Shown here: positions 37,345 through 46,048 of the stretch, piece after piece
Layout of the letters: each line of letters begins with the position of its first letter
How positions within the stretch are numbered: the first letter of the stretch is position 1
Assembly: GCA_963816065.1 (NCBI GenBank)
Contig: CAWFJG010000007.1
Location: forward strand, 1 to 64,000
Length of the DNA: 64,000 bases
Direction of reading: 5' to 3'
Source of the DNA: Roseiarcus sp963816065
GTDB taxonomy: Bacteria > Pseudomonadota > Alphaproteobacteria > Rhizobiales > Beijerinckiaceae
Program-made: the position numbers and the translations under genes
Notes under the pieces: model-generated
The model's input: only the letters and a program-made list of their open reading frames with translations
What the model was told of the DNA's origin: nothing
Databases searched by the model: none

Positions 37345-37610
37345 TGGCCCTCCGCCGGGGGCATGCAGAGGTCGGCGCCGAGGTCGAAGAGGTCGTTCTG
37401 CACCCGCGCCAGCGTCGCCTCGATCGCGGCGAGCGCCGGGTCATCCGCGCCGCCAGTGTGCAGCCGGGCCAGCCCGACGGCGCAATTCGTCTCGTCGACA
37501 TCGCCCATCGCGGCGAAGCGCGCGTCGGTCTTGGGCCTGCGCGTGCCGTCGCCGAGCCCGCTCTGCCCCGCGTCCCCGGTGCGTGTGTAGATGACTTTCA
37601 AGCGGACCAT
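37345..37610 (-). pseudogene. Truncated second copy of the adenosyltransferase 5' end
   Basis: MVRLKVIYTRTGDAGQSGLG from the ATG at 37610 to LGADLCMPPAEGQAP repeats the first ~90 codons of the gene at 35604-36210, including about 10 bp upstream of the start. Differences are few in the middle and more frequent at both ends. Beyond about 37345 the sequence is unrelated, but the frame stays open through a 49-residue linker into the antitoxin gene. Unlike the longer copy, it has no frameshift in the region MGDVDETN. Confidence 0.9.
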
Positions 37611-37683
37611 GATCGCTCCCGTTGCAACGTTGGCCCCCACGCCCGCCGGTTATCGCCGGCCGGCGGCGGCGGCCATTGGCGTC

Positions 37684-37706
37684 CCTTCCCCCCTTGTGGG
37701 GGAAGG
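37684..37706. repeat. Short intergenic hairpin element
   Basis: CCTTCCCCC-CTTGT-GGGGGAAGG, a perfect 9-bp stem with a 5-base loop, followed by a G-run. Elements of this look are dispersed between genes in many alphaproteobacteria. No gene is supported in 37611-38007. Confidence 0.6.
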
Positions 37707-38007
37707 ACAGGATGGGGGGTCGCGCTAACCCTCCGGTCCACTTTTGCATGTCGCCTGACAATTGGCGGCAAGATCCGCTACCGACGTCTTGCAGACGCAG
37801 CCAACCGCCCCCTCGGACGCCTCAATTGGGCGGAGAGTGACCCTTCGTTGAATGGCAGGAAACGGCCGGACTTCGAGCCTTCCCTGAAAGCCCCTTGTCC
37901 GCACCGGCTGGACGGGTTCGCCGCCGACGGCCGTCCCCACCCTTCCAGCGCGTCAGGCGCTATGGAACCAGCAACCCAATTGAGGAAATTCGCCAATACC
38001 GACCATC

Positions 38008-38628
38008 TTGCCCATCGTCGGAGGCGACTTCCGGCGAAAGTCGGTTCGAGAAGGTCCACGGATTCGAAATCTGGTAAACGGGTTGGACGAGGCCACAGGC
38101 GACGGGCTCATGGGCGGCAGACGGGTAGACGACATCGTTGAGGAGTGGGGCGGCTCGGGTGCCGGTTCGCCCGGTGTTCCCCTTGCCCGCCTAATCGACA
38201 CTCGCCACGAACTGACTGCCTTGATCAAGTCCGAGCTATATGGCGGCGGCAACAAGATGGAGGGGCGGGCCGCCCTGATAGCAAGACAGCATTTGGACGA
38301 GTTCTTCTTCCACACCGAGCAGTCCCAGCTCACTCGGGGCAATGTGGCCGACCTCGACGCCTTGAAGAGGGCGATTATTCTGGAGACGCTTGCCGAGCAG
38401 GTCACGCTTCTCGAGCAGGCCCGTGAAGCTGGCGGCGGCTCCCGAAAAGGTATCAAAGCGGAGATGTTGAAACTGATCGACGATCCCGATCGCCTCGACC
38501 AATTCAACGACAAGGACAAGGCCGCGATTCGCGAGCTCGCGCGCGGGGTGACGTTCTTCGCCAAGATCAGGTTCGACCACCTGCACGAGGCTATTCGCAG
38601 GCGCGGCATCCCGTATATGCGTACTTGA
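38008..38628 (+). CDS. Hypothetical helical protein
   Basis: 206 residues, mostly charged and predicted helical: ARLIDTRHELTALIKSELYG, ARQHLDEFFFHTEQSQLTRG, ILETLAEQVTLLEQAREAGG, then GVTFFAKIRFDHLHEAIRRR. No known motif, signal or membrane segment. The first ~35 residues are less ordinary, and a later Met (38110) could be the start. It faces the HEPN-like remnant and IS66 element, so it may belong to a small accessory island. Confidence 0.6.
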   Translation: MPIVGGDFRRKSVREGPRIRNLVNGLDEATGDGLMGGRRVDDIVEEWGGSGAGSPGVPLARLIDTRHELTALIKSELYGGGNKMEGRAALIARQHLDEFFFHTEQSQLTRGNVADLDALKRAIILETLAEQVTLLEQAREAGGGSRKGIKAEMLKLIDDPDRLDQFNDKDKAAIRELARGVTFFAKIRFDHLHEAIRRRGIPYMRT

Positions 38629-38645
38629 TTCGATCGAAATCCGCT

Positions 38646-38862
38646 CTAGAAAGCTAGGCCACAGCGGCCGTAAATCGCCTGTGCCTCGTCGAAGCAGTAC
38701 CGATAGTAGTCCGCCAAGTCGGTAGGCAGTCCGAGAAGGTCACCGGCGGCAGCTTCATGCTGCACGACATGGCGGTGATAGAATTCAACACCAGTCCGCG
38801 CTGTGTCCAGGAATGGAATATCCATGACGGTAAGATCGTCGAGATGCGCAAGGAATTTGTCT
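38646..38862 (-). pseudogene. 3' part of a HEPN-like gene split by the IS66-type element
   Basis: About 70 residues starting RDKFLAHLDDLTVMDIPFLD and ending FDEAQAIYGRCGLAF. RDKFLAH fits the R-x4-6-H motif of HEPN RNases. It has no start of its own; the matching N-terminal part lies on the other side of the IS at 40335-40588, whose last codons (VEAVRKYR) join well to RDKFLAH. Confidence 0.7.
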
Positions 38863-40334
38863 CTCACGTCCCCATTTGGGCGGTCACTCGGCGTGCGGTA
38901 GAGGGGTGCCCTGGAGCGTGAAGCGGATGGCGTCGATGGCTCGGATGGAGCGTCTTCGCGCGGTTTCGATGACGGATCGAAGGTCTGCGTAGAATTTGGC
39001 TCCCCATTCGCTTCGGAAGCCGTTGGTGATCTTTCGGTAGACCGCGCCGGGGCGCAACGCGCGCTCGGAGCCGTTGTTGGTGGCTTCGATCTCCCGGTTG
39101 GTCATGAAGACGAAGAGGTTTCCCCGGATCGCCTTGATGGTTTCCTGGAGTTTTCGCCCCGCCGGATGAATGGGCGTCGAGCCGCAGGAGGCGGTCGAGC
39201 CGGCGCTCGAGGTCGGCGAGGTAGGCCTTCAAGGTCGAATTGGCGAGGTCGGCGCGTCGCCGGCCGATGGCGCAAGCGCGCTTGAAGAGGCCCTTGAGCG
39301 CGGGCGCGAACACGCCGTCGCCCTGATCGGCGACGTACTGGACGTCGCGGATGAGATGCGCGAGGCAGAACTGATGGTCGCGCCGCGCCCAGCCGGTCTG
39401 GCTGCCCAGCCGATCCGACAGCCACACGTCGGGCTGCCACTCGCCGAGGAATTTCTCGACGACCGCCTTGGAGCGGTTGGCGTCGGCCACGAAGGCGGCG
39501 CTGTCGCCGTGGTGGAAGACCCACAGCCACCAGTTGGCCTTGCCCACGCGCATGCCCGTTTCGTCGCTGGCCAGCGCCGTGCCGGAGAGCAGCCGCTCTT
39601 TGATCAGGCTCGTCTGGGCCGCGAAGGCCTCGCGCGCCGCGCCGAGGATGTTGATGAGCGCGCCCTCGCTGATGTCGAGGCCGAACAGGTCTTTGAGGGC
39701 GTCGGTCAGCCGCGCCATCGGGATGCCCTGGACCGAGCGCAGATAGATCACGAAGGCGCGAAGGTTCGGCCCGAACGGGGAGCCCGGCTCCAGGCCCTCC
39801 GGCGCCGCCGCCTTGAAGCGCCCGGCGCAACAGGGGCAGACGCCGCCTTGCAGCGTCACGCGCGTCACGTCGGGCTTGACCTCGGGAATCTCGATCCGGT
39901 CGTAGACCTGAACCGCGCTCTGCGGCGCCGTCGAGACGTCCGCGCCGCAGCCCTGGCAGACGAGCGCGGAAACGATCCGCTCGCGCGTCGGGTTGGGATG
40001 GAGCGGGCGATGCGCCCCGGCGTGCGGATTGGCCTTGGCCTTCGTCTTCGAGGGCGCCGACGCCTTCTGGCCTTTCGAGGGCGGAAGGCTGGAGTTGTCC
40101 GGCGTCTTGGACGGCAGGCCCAGCTTGGCTTCCAGTTCGGTCACCCGCGCCGTCAGCGCCGCGACCTGCGCCATCAGCCCGGTGATCAGCGCATCCTTCT
40201 GGTCATGCGAGAGAAGGGAAAGGTCGGGGCCGCCGGGCATGCACCCGTGGATTTAAATTCGTCGCCCCCGCGCCAGCCCTTTCTAACGCCTGAGTTAATT
40301 CGCCGCACAGACCGCAGAACCGGCGGGACGTGAG
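38863..40334 (-). mobile_element. IS66-family insertion element
   Basis: The element holds one transposase gene and is bounded by an imperfect inverted repeat, CTCACGTCCC at 38863-38872 and GGGACGTGAG at 40325-40334. It separates two halves of the HEPN-like gene. I could not find the 8-bp target duplication usual for the family, so the ends may be a few bases off or one flank may have been altered after insertion. No accessory tnpA/tnpB genes are present. Confidence 0.75.
38884..40240 (-). pseudogene. IS66-family transposase TnpC (one frameshift)
   Basis: About 450 residues. An N-terminal leucine-zipper-like region (ALITGLMAQVAALTARVTEL), a Lys/Pro linker (SLPPSKGQKASAPSKTKAKA), a zinc-finger-like CPCCAGRF with upstream CQGCG, and the DDE catalytic core (LASDETGMRVGKANWWLWVF; FCLAHLIRDVQYVADQG) are seen. 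After a shift near 39140 the end reads MTNREIEATNNGSERALRPG with the catalytic Glu region, then FTLQGTPLPHAE. With the frameshift the element would not be active as read. Confidence 0.9.
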
Positions 40335-40588
40335 CAATTACGATATTTCCGTACGGCCTCCACGTACGTCGAGAGTTCGGAGGCTGTCATGCCCAAGTGA
40401 TTGAGCGTCGCGGCCTCGAAGCGAGAAGGGTTACTGACGATGTTCGCCCAGAAGTGCTTTCCCCTGCGGTCGCCGAGGAGCTTGCACCACTCGATGACGG
40501 CGATGTCGATGAAATTACTATCGACACTGATCCAGAACTGAGGGCTCGATTTGGTCAATCGGGCATGCCCCGCCCGGTAATAGGCCAT
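40335..40588 (-). pseudogene. 5' part of a HEPN-like gene split by the IS66-type element
   Basis: Reads MAYYRAGHARLTKSSPQFWI, SVDSNFIDIAVIEWCKLLGD, KHFWANIVSNPSRFEAATLN and YVEAVRKYR up to the IS end. Joined with 38646-38862 it gives one protein of about 155 residues with a HEPN-like RDKFLAH motif. HEPN proteins are often RNase toxins or antiviral effectors; the assignment rests on that motif and the helical character. An upstream in-frame start at 40681 is possible. Confidence 0.65.
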
Positions 40589-40710
40589 GTTGCGGGCAAA
40601 ACTCGCACACAACAGCACGACACGACGAAGGCGATCTCGCCGCATCACAGGTATTGGTCTTTCTCCGCTTCGGCTGGCCACGGTTGGTTTTGGGCGATCT
40701 CGCTTATGGG

Positions 40711-41064
40711 CTATAGACTGGCGACAATCCCCGACAACTGTTCGCGATGAGCCTTCAGCTTTGCGTATCTCGCCTCAGCGGCCGAGAATTCAGCTAGAGC
40801 GTCCGTCGAAGCGAACCGGACTTTCCCCATCGGATTGGCCGCCAGAACCGCGCTGTGCGCCGCTATTTCTTCGGCCAGGGCCTCTTCGTGCCGCCTGGGC
40901 AAGTTTGCGACGTCGAAAGCGAGAGCCGCCGTCCTCTCTGTGTCAATCCAGATGCCGCCAAGGCGAAGCCGGGCCACGGCTTCATTGACCGCAATGATGG
41001 ACTGCAGATCACCGGTCTCCAAGTCTTCAAATGTGAACAACACGACCAATCCTTCTCTGCTCAA
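40711..41064 (-). CDS. Hypothetical protein (117 aa) upstream of the HEPN-like gene
   Basis: MSREGLVVLFTFEDLETGDL, NEAVARLRLGGIWIDTERTA and a helical C-terminal half (AEARYAKLKAHREQLSGIV). No recognised family. It is on the same strand as the split HEPN-like gene and could have been its operon partner. Composition is ordinary, and the frame is intact. From 41065 to 41547 no gene can be supported. Confidence 0.5.
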   Translation of the reverse strand: MSREGLVVLFTFEDLETGDLQSIIAVNEAVARLRLGGIWIDTERTAALAFDVANLPRRHEEALAEEIAAHSAVLAANPMGKVRFASTDALAEFSAAEARYAKLKAHREQLSGIVASL

Positions 41065-41547
41065 AAAGGCTCATCCTTGGTTCACCGCATCCTTCACTGG
41101 TGCGATTCGCCTAAATTGAAGGATAGAGACTTTTCACTTTGAGTGCGAGCGCGTGTTCTTCGGCGAGGACGACGACGCGCTTTGTCGCGATCTCCGCGAG
41201 CCAATTCCGCAAGCACAGGCGTGGCAGTCCTTGCCTATTGCCGGACGCCCAACCACGTTCATCTCGTTCTCGTTCCCAACAGTGCGGAGGCGCATGGATA
41301 AAGCGCTTGGCGAGGCCGCTCCGAAAAGGCCGCTCTTTGGCGGTTTGCGTCCGTACTGGACCAATCGGGAAGGCGCGCTCCGGGGGCGAGACTGCCCGTT
41401 CGGGTTGCCCTCGGTGGACGCCCGCTTCTTGCGCATTCCGTAGGAAGAACTGACGCGAACGGCCGCGCCGGGCCAAATTCGTCCCTCCCGCCCAGCACTC
41501 GCTCCGCTCCCAACCCTCCGTCCCACCTGCCAGCCCCTTCCGCCCCC

Positions 41548-42720
41548 TCAGAACGGCAGCCCGACGTAATTCTCCGCCAGCGATCCGAGCGCCAGGTCGG
41601 AGGAGAACAGATACTCGAGTTCCGTCTGCTGCAGCCGGTTTTCGTACGCCGAATGCTCGGGGAAGCGGTGCAGGAGCATGGTGAGCCACCACGAGAAGCG
41701 CTGCGCCTTCCACACGCGCGCCAGCGCCTTGCCTGAATAGGCCTCGAGTCCGGAATCGTCGTTGCGTTCATAGTGATCGATCAACGCATGGTAGAGATAG
41801 TAGATGTCGGAGGCGGCGCTGTTCAAGCCGCGCGCGCCGGTCGGCGGCACGATGTGGGCGGCGTCCCCGGCGAGGAACAGCCGGCCGTAGCGCATCGGCT
41901 CGGCGACGAAGCTGCGTAAGGGGGCGATACTCTTCTCGATCGACGGCCCGGAGACGAGCGCCTTCGCCACCCCCTCCGGCAGACGACGTCTGAGCTCGGA
42001 CCAGAATTCGTCATCGGGCCAGTCCTCGACCCGGTCGGTCAGCGGAACCTGAAGGTAATAGCGGCTCAAGACCTGGGAGCGCAGCGAGCACAGGGCGAAT
42101 CCGCGATCGTGCTTGCAGTAGATGAGCTCAGGCGAAACAGGCTTCGTGCGCGACAGCACGCCGAGCCAGCCGAACGGATAGACCCGCTCGTATTCCTTCA
42201 AGACCCCCTTGGGGATCGCCTTGCGGCTGACGCCGTGAAAGCCGTCGGCGCCGATCACGAAGTCGCAGTCGATGCGGACGATGTCGTCGCCGCTGCGATA
42301 GGTGACGTAAGGCTCGTCGGAATCGACGTCGTGCGGCTTCACGTCCTCGGCGTTGTGGACGACATGGCCGCCCATCCGGTCGCGCGCGGCATAAAGGTCG
42401 CGCGTCACCTCCGTCTGGCCGTAAACCACGACCGAATTGCCGCCCGAGTGCTTGGAAAGATCGACCCGGTCGAGCTTTCCATCATGGGCGATGAAGAAGC
42501 CGTGATGGATCTCGCCTTCGTGGTCCATGCGCTCGCCGCAGAGCGCCTCCCGCATCAGATCCGCGAACCCGTGTTCGAGCACGCCGGCCCGAATGCGGCC
42601 GAGCACATATTCCCGGCTCTGGCGTTCGAGCACGATCGTCTCGACGCCCTTGAGATGCAGGAGTTGCGACAGAAGCAGTCCCGAGGGGCCGCCGCCGATG
42701 ATGCAGACTTGCACGCGCAT
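41548..42720 (-). CDS. pobA: 4-hydroxybenzoate 3-monooxygenase
   Basis: FAD-dependent hydroxylase turning 4-hydroxybenzoate into protocatechuate with NADPH. The 390-residue protein shows the FAD motif VCIIGGGPSGLLLSQLLHLK, the family string VLERQSREYVLGRIRAGVLE, the DG motif DFVIGADGFHGVSRKAIP, and the GD motif LFLAGDAAHIVPPTGARGLN. The length matches characterised PobA (about 394). The start at 42720 has a GGAGG site; an upstream in-frame ATG gives an unlikely leader. It sits alone without its usual AraC/IclR-type PobR; a pcaD-like hydrolase of the next pathway lies 19 kb away. No frameshift. Confidence 0.96.
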   Translation of the reverse strand: MRVQVCIIGGGPSGLLLSQLLHLKGVETIVLERQSREYVLGRIRAGVLEHGFADLMREALCGERMDHEGEIHHGFFIAHDGKLDRVDLSKHSGGNSVVVYGQTEVTRDLYAARDRMGGHVVHNAEDVKPHDVDSDEPYVTYRSGDDIVRIDCDFVIGADGFHGVSRKAIPKGVLKEYERVYPFGWLGVLSRTKPVSPELIYCKHDRGFALCSLRSQVLSRYYLQVPLTDRVEDWPDDEFWSELRRRLPEGVAKALVSGPSIEKSIAPLRSFVAEPMRYGRLFLAGDAAHIVPPTGARGLNSAASDIYYLYHALIDHYERNDDSGLEAYSGKALARVWKAQRFSWWLTMLLHRFPEHSAYENRLQQTELEYLFSSDLALGSLAENYVGLPF

Positions 42721-42944
42721 AAGTTTTTCACTCCTCCCCGGTTCGGACGCGATCGCGGCGCCCGATGGACTTCGGGACGCACGGCGATAGAAGCGCGTCA
42801 AATTCTTCCGCCGTCATTGCTAGCCGAAGGCGAAGCAATCTATGCCGGAGGGCGCGGCGGCGGCATGGATTGCCTCGTCGCTCCGCTGCTCGCAATGACG
42901 GTCGAGGGCTGCTCGAGTCAATTCCCTCATTTTGCTGCGGCGCT

Positions 42945-43709
42945 TTATTGCGCCGTGAGCCCCCCGTCGACCATCAGCTCGATTCCCGTGGTGAACGACG
43001 AATCGTCGCTCGCCAGATAGAGGATCGCGTTCGCCACCTCCTCCGGCCGACCCATCCGTCCGAGCGGCGCGGCCCGCATCAGGCCTTCGCGGACGCGCTC
43101 CGGGTTTTTCGAGCTCATGATCAGCTCTTGCACCATTGGCGTGTCGGCGAAGGAAGGATGGACGGAATTGAGGCGGATGTTATAGCCCGCGCGGCCGCAA
43201 TGGAGCGCGGCCGATTTGGTCAGCAGCCGCACCGCGCCCTTGCTCGCGCAATAGGCCGCCGACTGGGCGTCGCCGATAACGCCTGCGACCGAGGACAGGT
43301 TGACGATCGAGCCGCCGCCGGTCCCCTTCATCACCCGGATCGCCTCGCGGCATCCGAGGAAGGTGCCCTCGACGTTGACCGCCTCGGTCCGCCGGAAGTC
43401 GGCGAGCGTCGCGGTTTCGATGTTGCCCTTGAGCGCAATGCCGGCGCTGTTGACCAGGATGTCCAGCCTGCCGAAGGCGGCGACAACGGCGTCGACCACC
43501 TCCCGCCAGCGCGTCTCGTCCGTGACGTCCTGCGCGAACGTGAGATCGGCGACCCCTTCGAGGGCGGCGAGGCCAGCCTCGTTGCGGTCGGTGGCCGCCA
43601 CCTTCGCCCCCTCGGCGTGAAAGAGCGCAACCGCCGCGCGCCCGATGCCGGAGGCGGCGCCGGTGATGAGCGCCGCCTTGCCGGCGAGGCGACCGGATCT
43701 GCCGTCCAT
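42945..43709 (-). CDS. SDR-family oxidoreductase
   Basis: 254 residues: NAD(P) motif ALITGAASGIGRAAVALF, LVNSAG with the conserved Asn, Ser in SIVNLSSVAGV, catalytic YCASKGAVRLLTKSAAL, and the end GRMGRPEEVANAILYLASDD. This form resembles cyclopentanol dehydrogenase or 3-oxoacyl-ACP reductase-like enzymes; the substrate cannot be told. The start at 43709 (MDGRSGRLAGK) fits the family and lies before a GGAGGA site. The gene is monocistronic between pobA and a second SDR gene on the same strand. Confidence 0.9.
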   Translation of the reverse strand: MDGRSGRLAGKAALITGAASGIGRAAVALFHAEGAKVAATDRNEAGLAALEGVADLTFAQDVTDETRWREVVDAVVAAFGRLDILVNSAGIALKGNIETATLADFRRTEAVNVEGTFLGCREAIRVMKGTGGGSIVNLSSVAGVIGDAQSAAYCASKGAVRLLTKSAALHCGRAGYNIRLNSVHPSFADTPMVQELIMSSKNPERVREGLMRAAPLGRMGRPEEVANAILYLASDDSSFTTGIELMVDGGLTAQ

Positions 43710-43915
43710 GGGTGTCCTCCTCGTGTCCTCGCGAAGCCGACATCCTCGCTCTTTCGCCGCGAAGGGGATAGTCGTCAGGACCACTTTTGTAGCTGGCCAT
43801 CCCCGCCCGCCCCGCCGCTCCCAGCCGGGATTGGTCCCGAGCCGGCGGAGCGCCTCGCCCCCTGACAGGGAGACCGAGCGCGCCCGCGGGCCGGCGCCGG
43901 TTTCCTCAACCTGCC

Positions 43916-43991
43916 GCTAACACCTTGAAATCATTGAGTCGTGGAATTTCAAGTCGCCGGTTTTACCCGCTATTGCCTTGAAATCGTTGAG
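43916..43991. repeat. CTTGAAAT repeat cluster between two SDR genes
   Basis: CTTGAAAT occurs at 43924-43931 and 43977-43984, and its inverse ATTTCAAG at 43946-43953. The wider segments 43916-43938 and 43969-43991 (GCTA....CCTTGAAATC.TTGAG) are near-identical direct copies 53 bp apart. The patch is AT-rich against a GC-rich background. It may bind a regulator of the SDR gene at 43709 or be a degenerate intergenic repeat. Confidence 0.55.
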
Positions 43992-44026
43992 GTCTGGTCA
44001 GAAAACCGCGGTCGGCCTCGCGCCCC

Positions 44027-44788
44027 TCAGCGCGGCGCCATGCGCAGGGCGCCGTCGATGCGGATCGTCTCGCCGTTGAGGTAGCCGTTCTCGACGATAT
44101 GGACCGCGAGCGCGGCATATTCGGCGGGCGCGCCGAGGCGCGAGGGGAACGGCACGGAGGCGCCGAGCGATTGCTGGAAGTCCTCGCGCAAGCCTGCCAG
44201 CATCGGCGTCATGAAGATGCCGGGCGCGATCGTGTTGACCCTGACCCCGATGCGCGCCAGCTCCCGGGCGATCGGCAGCGTCATGGCCGCCACGCCGCCC
44301 TTCGAAGCGGAATAGGCCGCCTGTCCGATCTGCCCCTCGAAGGCCGCGACCGACGCAGTCGAGACGATCACGCCGCGCTCGCCATCGACGGCGTCGAGCT
44401 TCGCCATTCCGGCCGCCGCGAGGCGGATCATGTTGAAGGTGCCGATCAGGTTGACGCGCACCACTTTCTCGAAGTCGCCGAGCGGGGCGGGACTTCCGTC
44501 CTTGCCGACGATCCGAATGGGACTGCCGATGCCGGCGCAATTGACGAGAATGCGTGCCGCCCCATGCGCCGCCTCAGCCTTGGCGAACGCCGCGACTGCG
44601 GAGGCGTCGTCGGCGACGTCGCAGACAACGGCGACGCCGCCGATCGACCGGGCGACGTCCTCGGCCCCAGCCGCATTGAGATCGGCGACCGCCACTCTCG
44701 CGCCCCTGGCCGCGAGCGCCTCGGCCGTCGCCCGACCAAGCCCCGAGCCTCCGCCCGTCACGATCGCCGCCGCTCCGGAAATTTTCAT
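44027..44788 (-). CDS. SDR-family 3-hydroxyacyl-CoA dehydrogenase-like protein
   Basis: 253 residues: AAIVTGGGSGLGRATAEALA, ILVNCAGIGSPIRIVGKDGS, GVIVSTASVAAFEGQIGQAA, catalytic YSASKGGVAAMTLPIARELA, and IAPGIFMTPMLAGL. The string around FEGQIGQAAYSASKGG is typical of type II 3-hydroxyacyl-CoA dehydrogenases (HSD17B10 group), which act in branched-chain amino-acid and fatty-acid oxidation. This would fit the valine genes in the window (inference). The start at 44788 begins MKISGAAAIV. It is divergent from the cyo operon. Confidence 0.9.
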   Translation of the reverse strand: MKISGAAAIVTGGGSGLGRATAEALAARGARVAVADLNAAGAEDVARSIGGVAVVCDVADDASAVAAFAKAEAAHGAARILVNCAGIGSPIRIVGKDGSPAPLGDFEKVVRVNLIGTFNMIRLAAAGMAKLDAVDGERGVIVSTASVAAFEGQIGQAAYSASKGGVAAMTLPIARELARIGVRVNTIAPGIFMTPMLAGLREDFQQSLGASVPFPSRLGAPAEYAALAVHIVENGYLNGETIRIDGALRMAPR

Positions 44789-45088
44789 GTGCGCCCTTCC
44801 TCCGCGATTCTTGCTTCCCGTTGCCCGAGCCCATAGCAACGCCCGGCGCTTCCCGCCAGTGTGAACCGTCGACGGATCTTGCGCTATCGAGCCGGCAGCC
44901 GCTGCATCGACAAGCATCCCCGCTTTCGCCGAGCGGAGAGGCCAGCCGCTTCGCCGCAACTCCGTCACATTGATCCGTTCAAGTCGCCGGCGAACGGCGC
45001 AATTCCGACACCATTGCGCCAGACGCACGCCAATAATCGACATCGACGACGTAGGAAGCTGAAACCGTCAACATCCGGAGCGGCCAGA

Positions 45089-46048
45089 ATGCTTCGACGG
45101 CTTTTCGTGCGTTCCGGTCCGGACGACGCGGCGGCTCCGGCGACGCCAGCGCCTTTTCCGCGCATCCGCATCCTCGCCGCCGCTATCGCCGCCGCGCCGC
45201 TCATGGGCTGCGAGGGCGTCCTCAACCCAGCGGGCCCGGTCGCCGCCGCCCAAAAGCTTATTCTGATCAACTCGGTCGCGATCATGCTGGCGATCGTCAT
45301 TCCGGTCGTTGTGATGATCGCCGCCTTCGCCTTCTGGTTCCGCGCCTCCAACCCGCGCGCCTTCTATTGGCCGGAGTGGGAGTTCTCCGGCCATCTCGAG
45401 CTGATCATCTGGTTCATTCCCGCGCTGATCGTCGTCGTCGTCGGCGGCGTCGCGTGGTTCGGGTCGCACGAACTCGATCCCTTCAAGCCCCTCCCCGGCA
45501 AGGGGAAGCCGGTCGAGATCCAGGTGGCGGCGCTCGATTGGAAGTGGTTGTTCATCTACCCTGAAGACGGCGTCGCGAGCGTCAACGCACCCGCGATTCC
45601 GGTCGGAGTTCCGATCCACTTCACCATCACGTCGAGCGGCGTGATGAACAGCTTCTTCGTGCCCCGTCTCGGCAGCCAGATCTACGCCATGGCGGGGATG
45701 GCGACGCAGCTCTGGCTGCAAGCCGACCAGACTGGAACGTTCGACGGGTTCTCGGCAAACTTCAGCGGTGCAGGTTTCTCCGACATGCGCTTCGAACTGA
45801 AGGCGTTGCCGGCAGACGACTACGCCAAGTGGATCGCCGACGCCAAGGCTTCGGGCGCGGACCTCGACCGGGCTCGATACGCCGAACTCGTCAAGCCGAG
45901 CATGAACGTCAGCCCCAGCGTCTATCGCTCCGTCGAACCTCGGCTGTTCGAATCGATCGTGAACGGGTCCGCGCCGCAGCCGTCCGCGTCGATCCGACCG
46001 ACGCCTCAGGCCGGCCGCCTCGCGGCGGCGATCTGCGGGGGAACCTGA
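45089..46048 (+). CDS. cyoA: Cytochrome bo3 ubiquinol oxidase subunit II
   Basis: 319 residues. The N-terminal region ends in a lipobox-like LMGCEGVLNPAGP with Cys for lipidation. Two membrane segments (AIMLAIVIPVVVMIAAFAFW; LIIWFIPALIVVVVGGVAWF) are followed by the cupredoxin domain (VEIQVAALDWKWLFIYPEDG; VMNSFFVPRLGSQIYAMAGM). The copper-A ligands of cytochrome c oxidase are absent, as expected for a quinol oxidase. The start at 45089 follows an AT-rich stretch; the upstream frame lacks a suitable site. The stop overlaps the next start (TGATG). Confidence 0.95.
   Translation: MLRRLFVRSGPDDAAAPATPAPFPRIRILAAAIAAAPLMGCEGVLNPAGPVAAAQKLILINSVAIMLAIVIPVVVMIAAFAFWFRASNPRAFYWPEWEFSGHLELIIWFIPALIVVVVGGVAWFGSHELDPFKPLPGKGKPVEIQVAALDWKWLFIYPEDGVASVNAPAIPVGVPIHFTITSSGVMNSFFVPRLGSQIYAMAGMATQLWLQADQTGTFDGFSANFSGAGFSDMRFELKALPADDYAKWIADAKASGADLDRARYAELVKPSMNVSPSVYRSVEPRLFESIVNGSAPQPSASIRPTPQAGRLAAAICGGT

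Noticed and set aside
41139..41453. Possible ~100-residue proteins on both strands between the 117-aa orphan and pobA
   Set aside because: No recognisable family, start context or composition that favours any of the overlapping frames.
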